Source: CAZRIP01 sp964600165 (lineage in GTDB: Bacteria; Elusimicrobiota; Elusimicrobia; UBA1565; UBA9628). Taken from it: 64,000 nt of DNA. This document shows positions 8,226 through 15,936 of this stretch, piece by piece (position 1 is the first letter of the stretch; each line of letters begins with the position of its first letter). The stretch covers positions 1 to 64,000 of the forward strand of contig CAZRIP010000003.1 in assembly GCA_964600165.1 (NCBI GenBank), given 5' to 3'. Made by a program: the position numbers and the translations under genes. Under the pieces are notes generated by a model. That model was not told where the DNA came from. It did no database searches and worked only from the letters and a program-made list of their open reading frames with translations.

Positions 8226-8231
8226 TAGAAT
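8226..8231 (+). promoter_or_regulatory. -10 element (TAGAAT) of the adenosyltransferase gene
   Basis: TAGAAT ends nine bases before the ATG at 8241. No convincing -35 or Shine-Dalgarno sequence is visible, which fits a leaderless or 2-3 nt leader transcript. Confidence 0.4.
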
Positions 8232-8240
8232 GTTCGTCCG

Positions 8241-8819
8241 ATGAAGATCTACACCCGCACCGGCGACGCGGGCCAGACGGGCCTTTTCGGCGGCGACCGC
8301 CTGTCGAAAGACGCCCCGCGCGTGGCCGCCTACGGCGACGTCGACGAGCTCAACTGCGCGCTCGGCGCGGCGCTGGCCGTTTTTCCAAAAGAAGAGAAGC
8401 TCGCGCCGCTTAAGGGCGCGCTGGCGCGCGTGCAAGAGGAGCTCTTCGTCGTCGGCGCGCTGCTCGCCACGCTACCCGGGAAGCTCGGCCAGTTGAAGCC
8501 TCCTTTTTCCAGCGGCCTCCCCGAGGACTCCGCCGCGCGTTTGGAGACGGAAATAGACTCGTGGACCGCCGAGCTCCCCGAGATGAAGCACTTCATCCTG
8601 CCCGGCGGCGGCCCGCTCGGGGCCGCGCTGCACCTCGCGCGCGCCGCCTGCCGCCGCGCCGAGCGCTCGGCGGTGACGTTGTCGCGCGAGGAGCCGCTTC
8701 CGGACGGCGTGCTCGTCTATCTCAACCGGCTCTCGGATCACTTGTTCGTCGACGCGCGCTGGGCCAACGCGAAGGAAGGCCGCCCGGAGACGCCGTGGCT
8801 GGGCCTCGCCAAGAAGTAG
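8241..8819 (+). CDS. Cob(I)yrinic acid a,c-diamide / cob(I)alamin adenosyltransferase, PduO type
   Basis: A 192-residue enzyme that transfers the adenosyl group of ATP to cob(I)alamin to make coenzyme B12. The family opening KIYTRTGDAGQTGLFGGDR, which forms the ATP-binding N-terminus, is intact. So are the helix GDVDELNCALG, the motif FILPGGG and the arginine-rich helix ARAACRRAER, ending in LNRLSDHLFVDARW. No B12-dependent enzyme or corrin-synthesis gene is present in the window. The stop is one base before the next ATG, so it is probably co-transcribed with the MFS gene. Confidence 0.95.
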   Translation: MKIYTRTGDAGQTGLFGGDRLSKDAPRVAAYGDVDELNCALGAALAVFPKEEKLAPLKGALARVQEELFVVGALLATLPGKLGQLKPPFSSGLPEDSAARLETEIDSWTAELPEMKHFILPGGGPLGAALHLARAACRRAERSAVTLSREEPLPDGVLVYLNRLSDHLFVDARWANAKEGRPETPWLGLAKK

Positions 8820-8820
8820 G

Positions 8821-10023
8821 ATGAGCAAGACCCGCAACGTCCTTCTCCCCATTTTCCTCATCGTCGTCGTCGACGTGCTCGGCATGACGATCATCCTGCC
8901 CCTGCTGCCGTTTTACGCCGAGCGCTACGGGGCCACGCCGCAGGTCGTGGGCCTTCTCGTGACGACTTACGCGCTCTGCCAGCTCGTCGCCGGACCGATC
9001 TTGGGCCAGCTCTCGGATCGCCACGGGCGCCGCCCGCTGTTGATCGTCAGCCAGCTCGGCACTTTCGCGGGGTTTCTCGTCCTCGGCTTCGCGCGCACGC
9101 TGTGGCTGATCTTTTTCTCGCGTTTCCTGGACGGCATCACGGCCGGCAATCTGTCGCTCGCTCAAGCCTACATCTCGGACGTCACGGAGCCCAAGGACCG
9201 CGCCAAGTCCTTCGGCCTGATCGGCATCGCCTTCGGCATCGGCTTCCTGATCGGGCCGGCGATCTCGGGCTTTCTGTCGCAGTACGATTACTCTTATCCC
9301 GCATGGGCCGCCGCGGCGCTGTCGTTTACGAGCGTCTGCTGCACGTACTTCCTGCTGCCGCGGGCGGCGCCGCACGCCGGAGAAGAATCAGGCCCCGGCG
9401 GCAAGCGCCTGGGCGTGCTCGACTGGGGCGCCTACGCGCAGTACTTCAAGCGCCCGGAACTTGGGCGTTTGTTGGGAACTTTCTTCATCTTCTCGCTGAT
9501 GTTCGGCCTTTTCCTCTCGGGCTTCGCGCTGTTCGCCGAGCGGCGGTTTACGACGGGCGGGCATCCGTTCGGGCCCAAGGAAGTGGGCTATCTCTACGCC
9601 TACTCGGGGCTCTTGGGCGTCTTCATTCAAGGCGGGCTGCTGGGACGGCTCGTCAAGAAGTTCGGCGAGAGACGCCTCGCCCTGGTCGGGTACGCGAGCG
9701 CGTGCCTGGGCTTGCTCGGCCTCTCGATGGCGCGGCCGCTCGGCGCCCTGCTTCTCGTCTTTTCCTTCACGGCCTTCGGCAACAGCGTGCTGCGGCCGTG
9801 CCTGACCGCGCTCGTCACGCACCACTCCGACCGCCGCGAGCAAGGGACGGTCCTGGGACTGACGCAGTCGCTTTACTCGATCGCGATGATCGTCTCGCCG
9901 CTCGTCTCGGGATGGCTGATCGGCGTCGGCCTGCTGGCGCCGTGGGCGCTCTTGGGCGCGGCGCTGGCCGCGTCGGGCTTCGCCGTCTCTTCGGGCGGCG
10001 GCGCCGCGCCGGCTACTGCTTGA
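8821..10023 (+). CDS. MFS exporter, TetA/multidrug-like
   Basis: A 400-residue major facilitator with about 12 transmembrane helices. The first helix (LPIFLIVVVDVLGMTIILPL) and the loop motif GQLSDRHGRRPLL between helices 2 and 3 are those of the 12-helix drug:H+ antiporters (TetA type). A matching motif (GRLVKKFGERRLALVG) begins the second half. The substrate cannot be read from sequence. Starts one base after the adenosyltransferase stop; its end overlaps the end of the convergent 188-aa gene by 11 bases. Confidence 0.88.
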   Translation: MSKTRNVLLPIFLIVVVDVLGMTIILPLLPFYAERYGATPQVVGLLVTTYALCQLVAGPILGQLSDRHGRRPLLIVSQLGTFAGFLVLGFARTLWLIFFSRFLDGITAGNLSLAQAYISDVTEPKDRAKSFGLIGIAFGIGFLIGPAISGFLSQYDYSYPAWAAAALSFTSVCCTYFLLPRAAPHAGEESGPGGKRLGVLDWGAYAQYFKRPELGRLLGTFFIFSLMFGLFLSGFALFAERRFTTGGHPFGPKEVGYLYAYSGLLGVFIQGGLLGRLVKKFGERRLALVGYASACLGLLGLSMARPLGALLLVFSFTAFGNSVLRPCLTALVTHHSDRREQGTVLGLTQSLYSIAMIVSPLVSGWLIGVGLLAPWALLGAALAASGFAVSSGGGAAPATA

Positions 10024-10579
10024 CCGACTGCGTCGCCGCGCTCGTCGGGCTGATCCCCGACGCGCCGTAACCGGGCGCCGAGCCATAGGAGGACGGCGAA
10101 GCGGTCGTGCCCGTCGTCGCCGCGCTGGCCGTGGCGCCCGTCGAGCCCGCGCCCGCCGCCCCGGCCGGCGTCGCCGCCGCGCCTCCGGGAGCCGCCGCGG
10201 CCGCGGCTTGGCCCAAGGTCGGCGCCGGAGCCGCAGCATCGGCCACGCACTTGCCCGTGGCGTCCTTATGGAACGCGCTCGGACAGCCGAGCGAGCTCTG
10301 GCCCAACGACGTGAATGAGCCTTTGGCGAAGGAGCCCGACCCGCCGGCTCCGGCGCCCGCGCCCGTGCTCGACGCGCTGCCGCCCGAAGAGCTCGCCGAC
10401 GTGCCGAAAGGCTGCGTGACGATGTCTCCCGTCGCCGAACGCGGAGCGACGCGCCGGGACTGCTGCGCCGTCTTCTTCTTGGAGCGCTGCAGTTCGATGT
10501 TCGTATAGCTGCCGCCGTAGCCGAAGGCGCCGCCGGGCGCAAGCGAGGCTGCGAGATAAATCGCCAATAAAGCCTTCAT
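10013..10579 (-). CDS. Secreted Ala/Gly/Ser-rich low-complexity protein
   Basis: A 188-residue protein with a signal peptide (MKALLAIYLAASLAPGGAFG) and a low-complexity mature chain of Ala, Gly, Ser, Thr and Pro. The one ordered-looking piece is LGCPSAFHKDATGKCVAD, about residues 98-115, whose two cysteines could form a disulfide. Function unknown; a surface or cell-wall-associated linker protein is plausible. Start chosen at the ATG giving an intact signal peptide. Confidence 0.6.
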   Translation of the reverse strand: MKALLAIYLAASLAPGGAFGYGGSYTNIELQRSKKKTAQQSRRVAPRSATGDIVTQPFGTSASSSGGSASSTGAGAGAGGSGSFAKGSFTSLGQSSLGCPSAFHKDATGKCVADAAAPAPTLGQAAAAAAPGGAAATPAGAAGAGSTGATASAATTGTTASPSSYGSAPGYGASGISPTSAATQSVKQ

Positions 10580-10585
10580 ATTCCA

Positions 10586-10614
10586 AGGATAACCCCTCGC
10601 CCTCGATCGCGCAA
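10586..10614 (-). promoter_or_regulatory. Promoter of the 188-aa secreted protein
   Basis: On the minus strand TTGCGC (10614-10609), 17 nt, TATCCT (10591-10586), then six bases to the ATG. This is the leaderless arrangement seen elsewhere in the window. Confidence 0.45.
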
Positions 10615-10624
10615 GACCCAGGTT

Positions 10625-10633
10625 TGATATACT
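10625..10633 (+). promoter_or_regulatory. Extended -10 promoter (TGaTATACT) of the DUF1189-like gene
   Basis: TGA-TATACT ends six bases before the ATG at 10640, so the expected start point coincides with the initiation codon. GAGG between them is only two bases from the ATG, too close to act as a normal ribosome binding site. Confidence 0.55.
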
Positions 10634-10639
10634 GAGGTC

Positions 10640-11437
10640 ATGTTGCTTGACCCGATCAACGCGATCACGAGCGTGAATTTCTACCGCCGGATCGTCGCCC
10701 AGAGCGCCGCCCGCACGTTCAGCTATCTGCTCTACGTCTCCCTGCTTTTCTCGATCGCCTCCACGGCGGCGCTCAAGGTGCGCGTCGGACCGGAGATCGA
10801 CAAGACCTTCGCTTGGCTCGCCCAGTCGATGCCGACCGTGACGCTGCAGGCCGGCAAGGTCACTTCCTCGGCGGCGGGGCCGGTGACGGTGCGCCACCCG
10901 GACATCTCCGAGATCGCCGTGACCGTAGATACCGCGCGCGTCGAGCCCGTGAACGCCGACACGCTCGAGTCGAGCAAGGTCTTGGCGTATTTGACCGGAA
11001 GCGCGCTCTACGTGCGCGGGGCTCAGGGCCGCGTCGAAGTCTACGATCTCTCGAAGGCCGTGACTCCCAAGCCGGTCGTCATCGACGCCGCGTTCTACCA
11101 AAGCGCCGCGCGGCTTCTGTCGCGATTCCTCTATCCGCTCGCTTTCGTCTTCGGCTTCTTCTTCGTGATGATGTGGAAAACGGGGGCGAGCCTGATCTAC
11201 GCGCTGCTCGCGCTCATGATCAACGCGATGGCCGAGGGCGGCCAGCCGTTCAACTGTCTCTTCAACCTCGCGGTCTACGCGCAGACGCTCGTGATCGCGC
11301 TGCAGGCGGTCTTTCTGTTTACGCCCGTCAGCCCTCCCGCCTTTCCGGTCATCGCGCTGATCTCCACGGGGGTCTATCTTTGGCTCGCGCTCAAGCGGCT
11401 CAAGCAATCGCCCGCGGCCCCTCCCGCCGCCGCCTAG
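10640..11437 (+). CDS. DUF1189-like multi-pass membrane protein
   Basis: A 265-residue integral membrane protein. It has one N-terminal transmembrane helix (about residues 27-47), an extracytoplasmic beta-rich domain to about residue 150, then four closely spaced helices (FLYPLAFVFGFFFVMMW onward). This plan, with the opening DPINAITSVNFYRRI, matches DUF1189 proteins, whose function is unknown. The 3' end overlaps the start of the downstream lipoprotein gene, suggesting coupled expression. Confidence 0.65.
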   Translation: MLLDPINAITSVNFYRRIVAQSAARTFSYLLYVSLLFSIASTAALKVRVGPEIDKTFAWLAQSMPTVTLQAGKVTSSAAGPVTVRHPDISEIAVTVDTARVEPVNADTLESSKVLAYLTGSALYVRGAQGRVEVYDLSKAVTPKPVVIDAAFYQSAARLLSRFLYPLAFVFGFFFVMMWKTGASLIYALLALMINAMAEGGQPFNCLFNLAVYAQTLVIALQAVFLFTPVSPPAFPVIALISTGVYLWLALKRLKQSPAAPPAAA

Positions 11438-11835
11438 CCGCGGCGCTGCTGCCGCTGGCTTTGGCGTCGCTGGCGGCCTCCAGCTGCTCCCGCGCGTTCC
11501 ACGTCTCCGGCACCATCACGCTCGCCGCGCCGCTGCAAAGCCGCGCGCGGATGACCAATGGGGTCTTGTTCGTGATCGCCAAGAACCGCGGCGGCGTGCC
11601 GCTCGCCGTCAAACGCATCGTCAACCCGCAGTTTCCCGTCGACTTCTCGCTCGAGCCCGACGACCTCGTCGTGCCCGGCGCCCGCCTTTCCGACGCTTTG
11701 ACGCTCGAAGTCGAGATGAACACGCACGGCAACGTCGGCAAGCCGGTCCGGGGCGATCTTGAGGGGGCGTCTCCCGATCTGGTCTACTCGGGGGACCGCG
11801 ACGTCCACGTGGTGATCGACCGCGTGCGCAACTAG
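11380..11835 (+). CDS. Lipoprotein with a CcmI/CycH C-terminal-like domain
   Basis: A 151-residue protein starting at TTG 11380, inside the end of the previous gene. An arginine-rich n-region and hydrophobic core end at LAASSC, a plausible though non-ideal lipobox, giving a lipid-anchored periplasmic domain. The rest follows the C-terminal domain of cytochrome c biogenesis factor CcmI: VSGTITLAAPL, then NGVLFVIAKN, GVPLAVKRI, FPVDFSLEPDDLVVPGARL, KPVRGDLEGASP and a final VVID. In CcmI that domain binds apocytochrome c; here it stands alone with no ccm genes nearby. Recognition is by motif order from memory. Confidence 0.6.
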   Translation: MARAQAAQAIARGPSRRRLAAALLPLALASLAASSCSRAFHVSGTITLAAPLQSRARMTNGVLFVIAKNRGGVPLAVKRIVNPQFPVDFSLEPDDLVVPGARLSDALTLEVEMNTHGNVGKPVRGDLEGASPDLVYSGDRDVHVVIDRVRN

Positions 11836-11975
11836 CGCGCGATCAGGTGAGGGATCCCGTCGACGACGGGATAGCTCTTCGCGCAGCGCGCGCAGTCGAG
11901 GGAAGAGGCGCCTTCCGTCAGATCTCCGTGGCAAACCGGGCAGGCGAGCAGCCGCAGCAGCTCGGCGTCGAACAC
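11832..11975 (-). CDS. Trm112/UPF0434 (YcaR) family zinc-ribbon protein
   Basis: A 47-residue protein starting at GTG 11975, two bases after the pmbA stop. LLRLLACPVCHGDL, CARCAKSYPVVDGIP and HLI are the family hallmarks, and the four cysteines (12, 15, 28, 31) form a zinc ribbon. In eukaryotes and archaea Trm112 activates methyltransferases; bacterial members are usually about 55-65 residues and poorly characterised. Its last three bases overlap the end of the convergent lipoprotein gene. Confidence 0.85.
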   Translation of the reverse strand: MFDAELLRLLACPVCHGDLTEGASSLDCARCAKSYPVVDGIPHLIAR

Positions 11976-11977
11976 GA

Positions 11978-13333
11978 TCAGGCGACCGTAAGATCGGCGA
12001 CGCGGAAGGTCGGCGCGCCCATCGCGCCGTAGAAGGTCAGGTCGTCGGCGACGCAGTCGACGCGGTCCAAGAGCTCGAGCAGGTTGCCGGAGATCATCGC
12101 GCCCTTGACCGCGTGCCCGACCTTCCCGTCCTTGACGGCGAGGCCCGAGACGCCGACCGAGAACTCGCCGGAGATGGGGTCCGCCATGTGCATGCCCATG
12201 ACGTCCAACACGAGCACGCCGTCTTTCGTCGAGCTCATGAGCTCGTCGCGGCTCGTCTTTCCGGCCTCGAGATAAAAGTTGCTCGGGCCCGGGCCCGGCA
12301 GCCCGCGATAGGAGCCGCGGCCGGCGCTGGCGTTGCTCGCGCGGCCCTCGCGGGCGGCCGTGTAGGCGTCGTGGAAGAAATCCTTGACGACGCCGCTCTC
12401 GATCATGATCTTGCGCGCGGTCGGCGCGCCCTCGTCGTCGTAGAGCGCGCTCGCCATGCCCGCCTTCTTGCGCGGGTCGTCGACGAACGTCAGCAACGAC
12501 GAGCCCACCTTCTGGCCGATCTTGCCCGCCAAAAGCGACTTGCCGCGCTGCGCCTCGTCGGCGCAGAGCAGTCCGGAAATGAGCTCTAAAAATTCACCCG
12601 ACACCCACGGGTCGAAGATCACCGAGCGGCGTCCGCCGGGGAGCTTCGTCGCGCCCAGGAGGGCCACCGTGCGCTCAGCCGCCTGCCGCGCCACGAGGTC
12701 GAAATCGAGGGCCGCGGCGATCCGGGAGGATTGGTAAGCCGAACCCACCTGCAGCTCGCCCCCGTCGTCGCAGAGCGCCGACGCGCCGACGGAGCAGGAG
12801 CCTCCCCGCTCATGGGTCATCACGCCGCGCGTCGAGGCGATCGCCACTTCGCCGCGCGACTCAGAATAGCCCGCGCGCAGCACGGAGGCGACGCGCTTGT
12901 CGGCCTTTCGGACCCGCGCGCTCAGCTCCTCGAGGCGCGGTCGGATGACGTCCCAGCTCGTCGTGAAAAGCTTCTCGTCCCAGAGCGAGCGCGAAAGCTC
13001 CGCGTCGTCGGCCGCTTTCGGCGGAACGGGCAGCGCGCGCTTGTCGTCGGCCTCGACGTGCGGCAGCTGCTCCAGCGCGCGAGGCAAGAGCGCCATGGCG
13101 GCGTCCACGCTCGCCTGCCCCGCCGCGGCGAAGGCCATGCGGCCCGCGCCGATCACGCGCAGCCCGGCGCCCTCGGAGGCCGCGCTCTGGACGCCATCCA
13201 AGCGCCCGTCGCGCAGGTCGATGGAGCGCTCTTCGCTTCGAGAAAGGTACAGCTCGAGCTCGACGTTTTTGGGAGCGGCCGCGCGCAGCCGGACGAGCGC
13301 CTCCTCGGCAGTCTTCGCCAGGGCCGCCGTCAC
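11978..13333 (-). CDS. pmbA: TldD/PmbA family protein, PmbA (TldE)-like subunit
   Basis: A 451-residue member of the TldD/TldE family, whose heterodimer is a periplasm-independent metalloprotease used in peptide maturation and CcdA turnover. I see no HExxxH metal motif, so this is the non-catalytic PmbA/TldE-type half; no tldD is in the window. Landmarks include ERSIDLRDGRLDGVQSAAS, VIFDPWVSGEFLELI and the glycine-rich GRGSYRGLPGPGPSNFYLEAG. The GTG at 13333 overlaps the upstream stop as GTGA, the best start although the frame is open further. Confidence 0.88.
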   Translation of the reverse strand: MTAALAKTAEEALVRLRAAAPKNVELELYLSRSEERSIDLRDGRLDGVQSAASEGAGLRVIGAGRMAFAAAGQASVDAAMALLPRALEQLPHVEADDKRALPVPPKAADDAELSRSLWDEKLFTTSWDVIRPRLEELSARVRKADKRVASVLRAGYSESRGEVAIASTRGVMTHERGGSCSVGASALCDDGGELQVGSAYQSSRIAAALDFDLVARQAAERTVALLGATKLPGGRRSVIFDPWVSGEFLELISGLLCADEAQRGKSLLAGKIGQKVGSSLLTFVDDPRKKAGMASALYDDEGAPTARKIMIESGVVKDFFHDAYTAAREGRASNASAGRGSYRGLPGPGPSNFYLEAGKTSRDELMSSTKDGVLVLDVMGMHMADPISGEFSVGVSGLAVKDGKVGHAVKGAMISGNLLELLDRVDCVADDLTFYGAMGAPTFRVADLTVA

Positions 13334-13554
13334 GGCTTCCACCCGAGGGCGGTCAGCCCCATATAAAGGAACAGGAAGGCGGTCAAAAGAAAGAACGCTC
13401 CCCATTTCCGGCGCTCGAGGGCGATGTAAGAATCATTCAATATCGTTTCGCGTATCAGGGTGTTCATCCGGGAGATCAAGTCCGGCCGGTAGAGATAGCC
13501 GAAGCCGAGCAGGAAGCAGAGCGCGCTCAACGTCAGCTTTGCGATCGGGGTCAC
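13330..13554 (-). CDS. Small two-helix membrane protein
   Basis: A 74-residue protein with two hydrophobic helices (about residues 5-22 and 50-70) joined by a charged loop (RMNTLIRETILNDSYIALERRKW). I do not recognise the family. It sits between pth and pmbA with ATGA and GTGA overlaps, so it is translated as part of that operon. Confidence 0.7.
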   Translation of the reverse strand: MTPIAKLTLSALCFLLGFGYLYRPDLISRMNTLIRETILNDSYIALERRKWGAFFLLTAFLFLYMGLTALGWKP

Positions 13555-14117
13555 GCGGGTTCCGCGCTATTATAGCGGTTCATGGCGAGCTCGACGCCCC
13601 GCTCGACGCAGTCGCGCACGGCGAGGTCGGCGCGCTCAAGCATGTCCTGAAGCTCTTTCTTTTCCGCGGGCTTAAAAGAGCTGAGCACGTGCACCGCCGA
13701 ATCGACGCCCGGAGGCTGCCCGATGCCCAACCGCAGACGCGCGAAGGCCTCGGTTCCGAGGTGCCGGATGATCGATTTCATGCCGTTATGCCCTCCCGCC
13801 GAACCAGCCGGCTTGAGCTTCAGCCGGCCGAGGGGAAAAGCGACGTCATCGTAGCAGACGAGCAGCTCGTCGGCCTTGATCTTGTAGTAATGGCAGAGCG
13901 GCTGGAGGAACTCGCCCGAATCGTTCATGAACGTCATCGGCTTGGCCAGCATAAAAGCGGCGCCCCGGGCGAAATCGCCCGGGGCGCCTTTGAACTCTTC
14001 CCAACGCAGGCCCATCGCGTCGGCCAACCGGTCCACGAGCATGAACCCGACGTTGTGGCGGGTGCCCGCGTACTTGGTCCCGGGGTTGCCGAGACCGACG
14101 ACCAGTCGAATAGCCAA
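13551..14117 (-). CDS. pth: Peptidyl-tRNA hydrolase
   Basis: A 188-residue enzyme that releases peptides from stalled peptidyl-tRNAs. The family opening LVVGLGNPGTKYAGTRHNVGF contains the catalytic His of TRHNVGF, with FMNDSGEFLQP, CYDDVAFPLG and the signature GSAGGHNGMKSI following. Length is normal. It is the last member of the conserved spoVG-glmU-prs-rplY-pth gene order and overlaps the next small gene by ATGA. Confidence 0.97.
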   Translation of the reverse strand: MAIRLVVGLGNPGTKYAGTRHNVGFMLVDRLADAMGLRWEEFKGAPGDFARGAAFMLAKPMTFMNDSGEFLQPLCHYYKIKADELLVCYDDVAFPLGRLKLKPAGSAGGHNGMKSIIRHLGTEAFARLRLGIGQPPGVDSAVHVLSSFKPAEKKELQDMLERADLAVRDCVERGVELAMNRYNSAEPA

Positions 14118-14126
14118 CGCCGAAGG

Positions 14127-14879
14127 CTACTTGCCTTCCTTCTTGGCCGGCTCCTTGCCCTTTTCCGCGGCGGGAGCGGCTTTGGCTTCCTTCGGGATGA
14201 CCTTGCCTTCCTCGTCCTTCTTGCCCTTCGTCGAAGCGGACTCGGGCTCCGCGGGGGCGGCGGCGCCCTCGGCGCCGGGGACTGCGGCGGCGGGAGCGAC
14301 CTCGGCGACCTCCTCCTTGACGATGGTCACGGACAAGACCATGTGGTCGGCGGCGTCCAAGACCTCGACGTCCGTCGGGATGCGCAGGTCCTTGACCGCC
14401 AGATGCTGGTGCAGCTCGAGCGACGAGACGTCGACGTCGATCTTCTGCGGGATCTTCGTCGGCAGCGCGCGCACGCGGAGCTCGCGCAAGTCGTGGACCA
14501 GGGTACCACCGTTGTTGCGCACGCCCGGAGCCTCGCCCACGATGTGCAGGGGGACGCGAGCCTCGATCTTCTCGGTCAGCGAGATGCGCTGGAAGTCGGC
14601 GTGAACGGGGCGGTCCGTCACAGGATGGCGCTGGAGCGCCTTGACGATGACCGTCTCCGTCGTCTTGTCGACCTTAAGATGAAGGATCGCGTTGACGCCG
14701 CCCTTCTTGCGGGCGGCCAGGAGCTCCCGCTCCGAAAAAGCGATCTGCACGGCCGGCTTGTCGCCGCCGTAGATGACGCCCGGGACTCTATTGCCCGCGC
14801 GGATGGTCGAGAGCTCCTTTTTGGTGCCCGCGCCCTTTCTTGCTTCAACCGTCAACGTGATCTCTTCCATGACTTGCAC
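14127..14879 (-). CDS. rplY: Ribosomal protein bL25, long CTC/TL5 form
   Basis: A 250-residue 5S rRNA-binding protein. Residues 1-95 are the L25 beta-barrel (EITLTVEARKGAGTKKEL, VPGVIYGG), and 96-185 the CTC/TL5 C-terminal domain (PLHIVGEAPGVRNNGG, LPTKIPQKIDVDVSSLE). The last 65 residues are a disordered Ala/Glu/Lys tail, longer than usual. The start could be Met1 or Met4. It lies between prs and pth, the position of ctc in Bacillus. Confidence 0.96.
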   Translation of the reverse strand: MQVMEEITLTVEARKGAGTKKELSTIRAGNRVPGVIYGGDKPAVQIAFSERELLAARKKGGVNAILHLKVDKTTETVIVKALQRHPVTDRPVHADFQRISLTEKIEARVPLHIVGEAPGVRNNGGTLVHDLRELRVRALPTKIPQKIDVDVSSLELHQHLAVKDLRIPTDVEVLDAADHMVLSVTIVKEEVAEVAPAAAVPGAEGAAAPAEPESASTKGKKDEEGKVIPKEAKAAPAAEKGKEPAKKEGK

Positions 14880-14905
14880 TGTTCTCCTTACGTTAAGCTA
14901 AATCT

Positions 14906-15934
14906 TCAAACGAAAAGCGCGCTGATCGACTTGCCTTGGTGATTGCGCGCGATCGCTTCTCCCATCAGCCCCGCGATGGACAAGACTTTGATCTTGCCGC
15001 CTTCGAGGTGCCTGACCGGGATCGAGTCCGTCAAAATCATCTCCTCGAGCATCGAAGCCTCGACGAGGTCGCGCGCGGCGCCGGAAAGGACGCCGTGCAC
15101 GCAGGCGGCGTAGACCTTCGTCGCGCCGTTCTCGCGGATCTTGGCCGCGACCTTGGTCAGCGTGCCGCCGGTGTCCACCATGTCGTCCAAGATGATGCAG
15201 TTCTTGCCCGCCACGTCGCCGATGATGTTGTAGACCGAGGCTTCGTTCGGCCGCGGCCGCCGCTTGTCGATGATGACGAGCTGGGCGTTCAAGCGCTTGG
15301 CGAAGGCGCGCGCGCGCTCGACGCCGCCGACGTCGGGACTGACGACGCAGAGGTTCTTCAAATTCTTCTTGCGGACGTATTCGAGGATGATCGGGGCGGC
15401 GTAGAGGTGATCGACCGGGATGTCGAAGAAACCCTGGATTTGCGACGCGTGCAGGTCCATCGTGATCACGCGGTTGGCGCCGGCCGTCGTGATCAGATTC
15501 GCCATCAACTTCGAGCTGATGGGCATGCGCGGCGCGGCCTTGCGGTCGGCGCGCGCGTAGCCGAAATAGGGGATGACGGCCGTGATGCGGCCGGCCGAGG
15601 CGCGGCGCAGCGCGTCGATCATGATCAAGAGCTCGATCATGTTCTCGTTGACCGGGCGGCAGGTCGGCTGGATCACGTAGCAGTCCGAGCCGCGCACGTT
15701 CTCCTCAATCTGGACGTTGATCTCGCCGTCGGCGAAGCGGCCGACGTGCGCTTGGCCGAGCGGCATCTTGAGATAGCGCCCGATGTCTTCGGCCAGCGGG
15801 CGGTTGGCGTTGCCCGTGAAGAGCTTGAGGTGCTGGAACAGTTTGATCCCGTCGACGTAGCGCGTCTCCGCGCTGGACCTCGAGGGCGTGCTCGACTCCG
15901 GAGGGGCGGTCTTCGTCGTGAGCGTTCGGGCCAT
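14906..15934 (-). CDS. prs: Ribose-phosphate pyrophosphokinase
   Basis: A 342-residue PRPP synthase (ribose-5-phosphate + ATP to PRPP + AMP), feeding purine, pyrimidine, NAD, His and Trp synthesis and the Hpt enzyme encoded at 30.7-31.2 kb. Signatures: LKMPLGQAHVGRFADGEINVQI-type N-terminus, DLHASQIQGFFDIPVDHL, and the PRPP loop CIILDDMVDTGGTLTK. The first 25 residues are a Thr/Ser-rich extension beyond the usual start. It is two bases after glmU and shares its operon. Confidence 0.97.
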   Translation of the reverse strand: MARTLTTKTAPPESSTPSRSSAETRYVDGIKLFQHLKLFTGNANRPLAEDIGRYLKMPLGQAHVGRFADGEINVQIEENVRGSDCYVIQPTCRPVNENMIELLIMIDALRRASAGRITAVIPYFGYARADRKAAPRMPISSKLMANLITTAGANRVITMDLHASQIQGFFDIPVDHLYAAPIILEYVRKKNLKNLCVVSPDVGGVERARAFAKRLNAQLVIIDKRRPRPNEASVYNIIGDVAGKNCIILDDMVDTGGTLTKVAAKIRENGATKVYAACVHGVLSGAARDLVEASMLEEMILTDSIPVRHLEGGKIKVLSIAGLMGEAIARNHQGKSISALFV

Positions 15935-15936
15935 GT

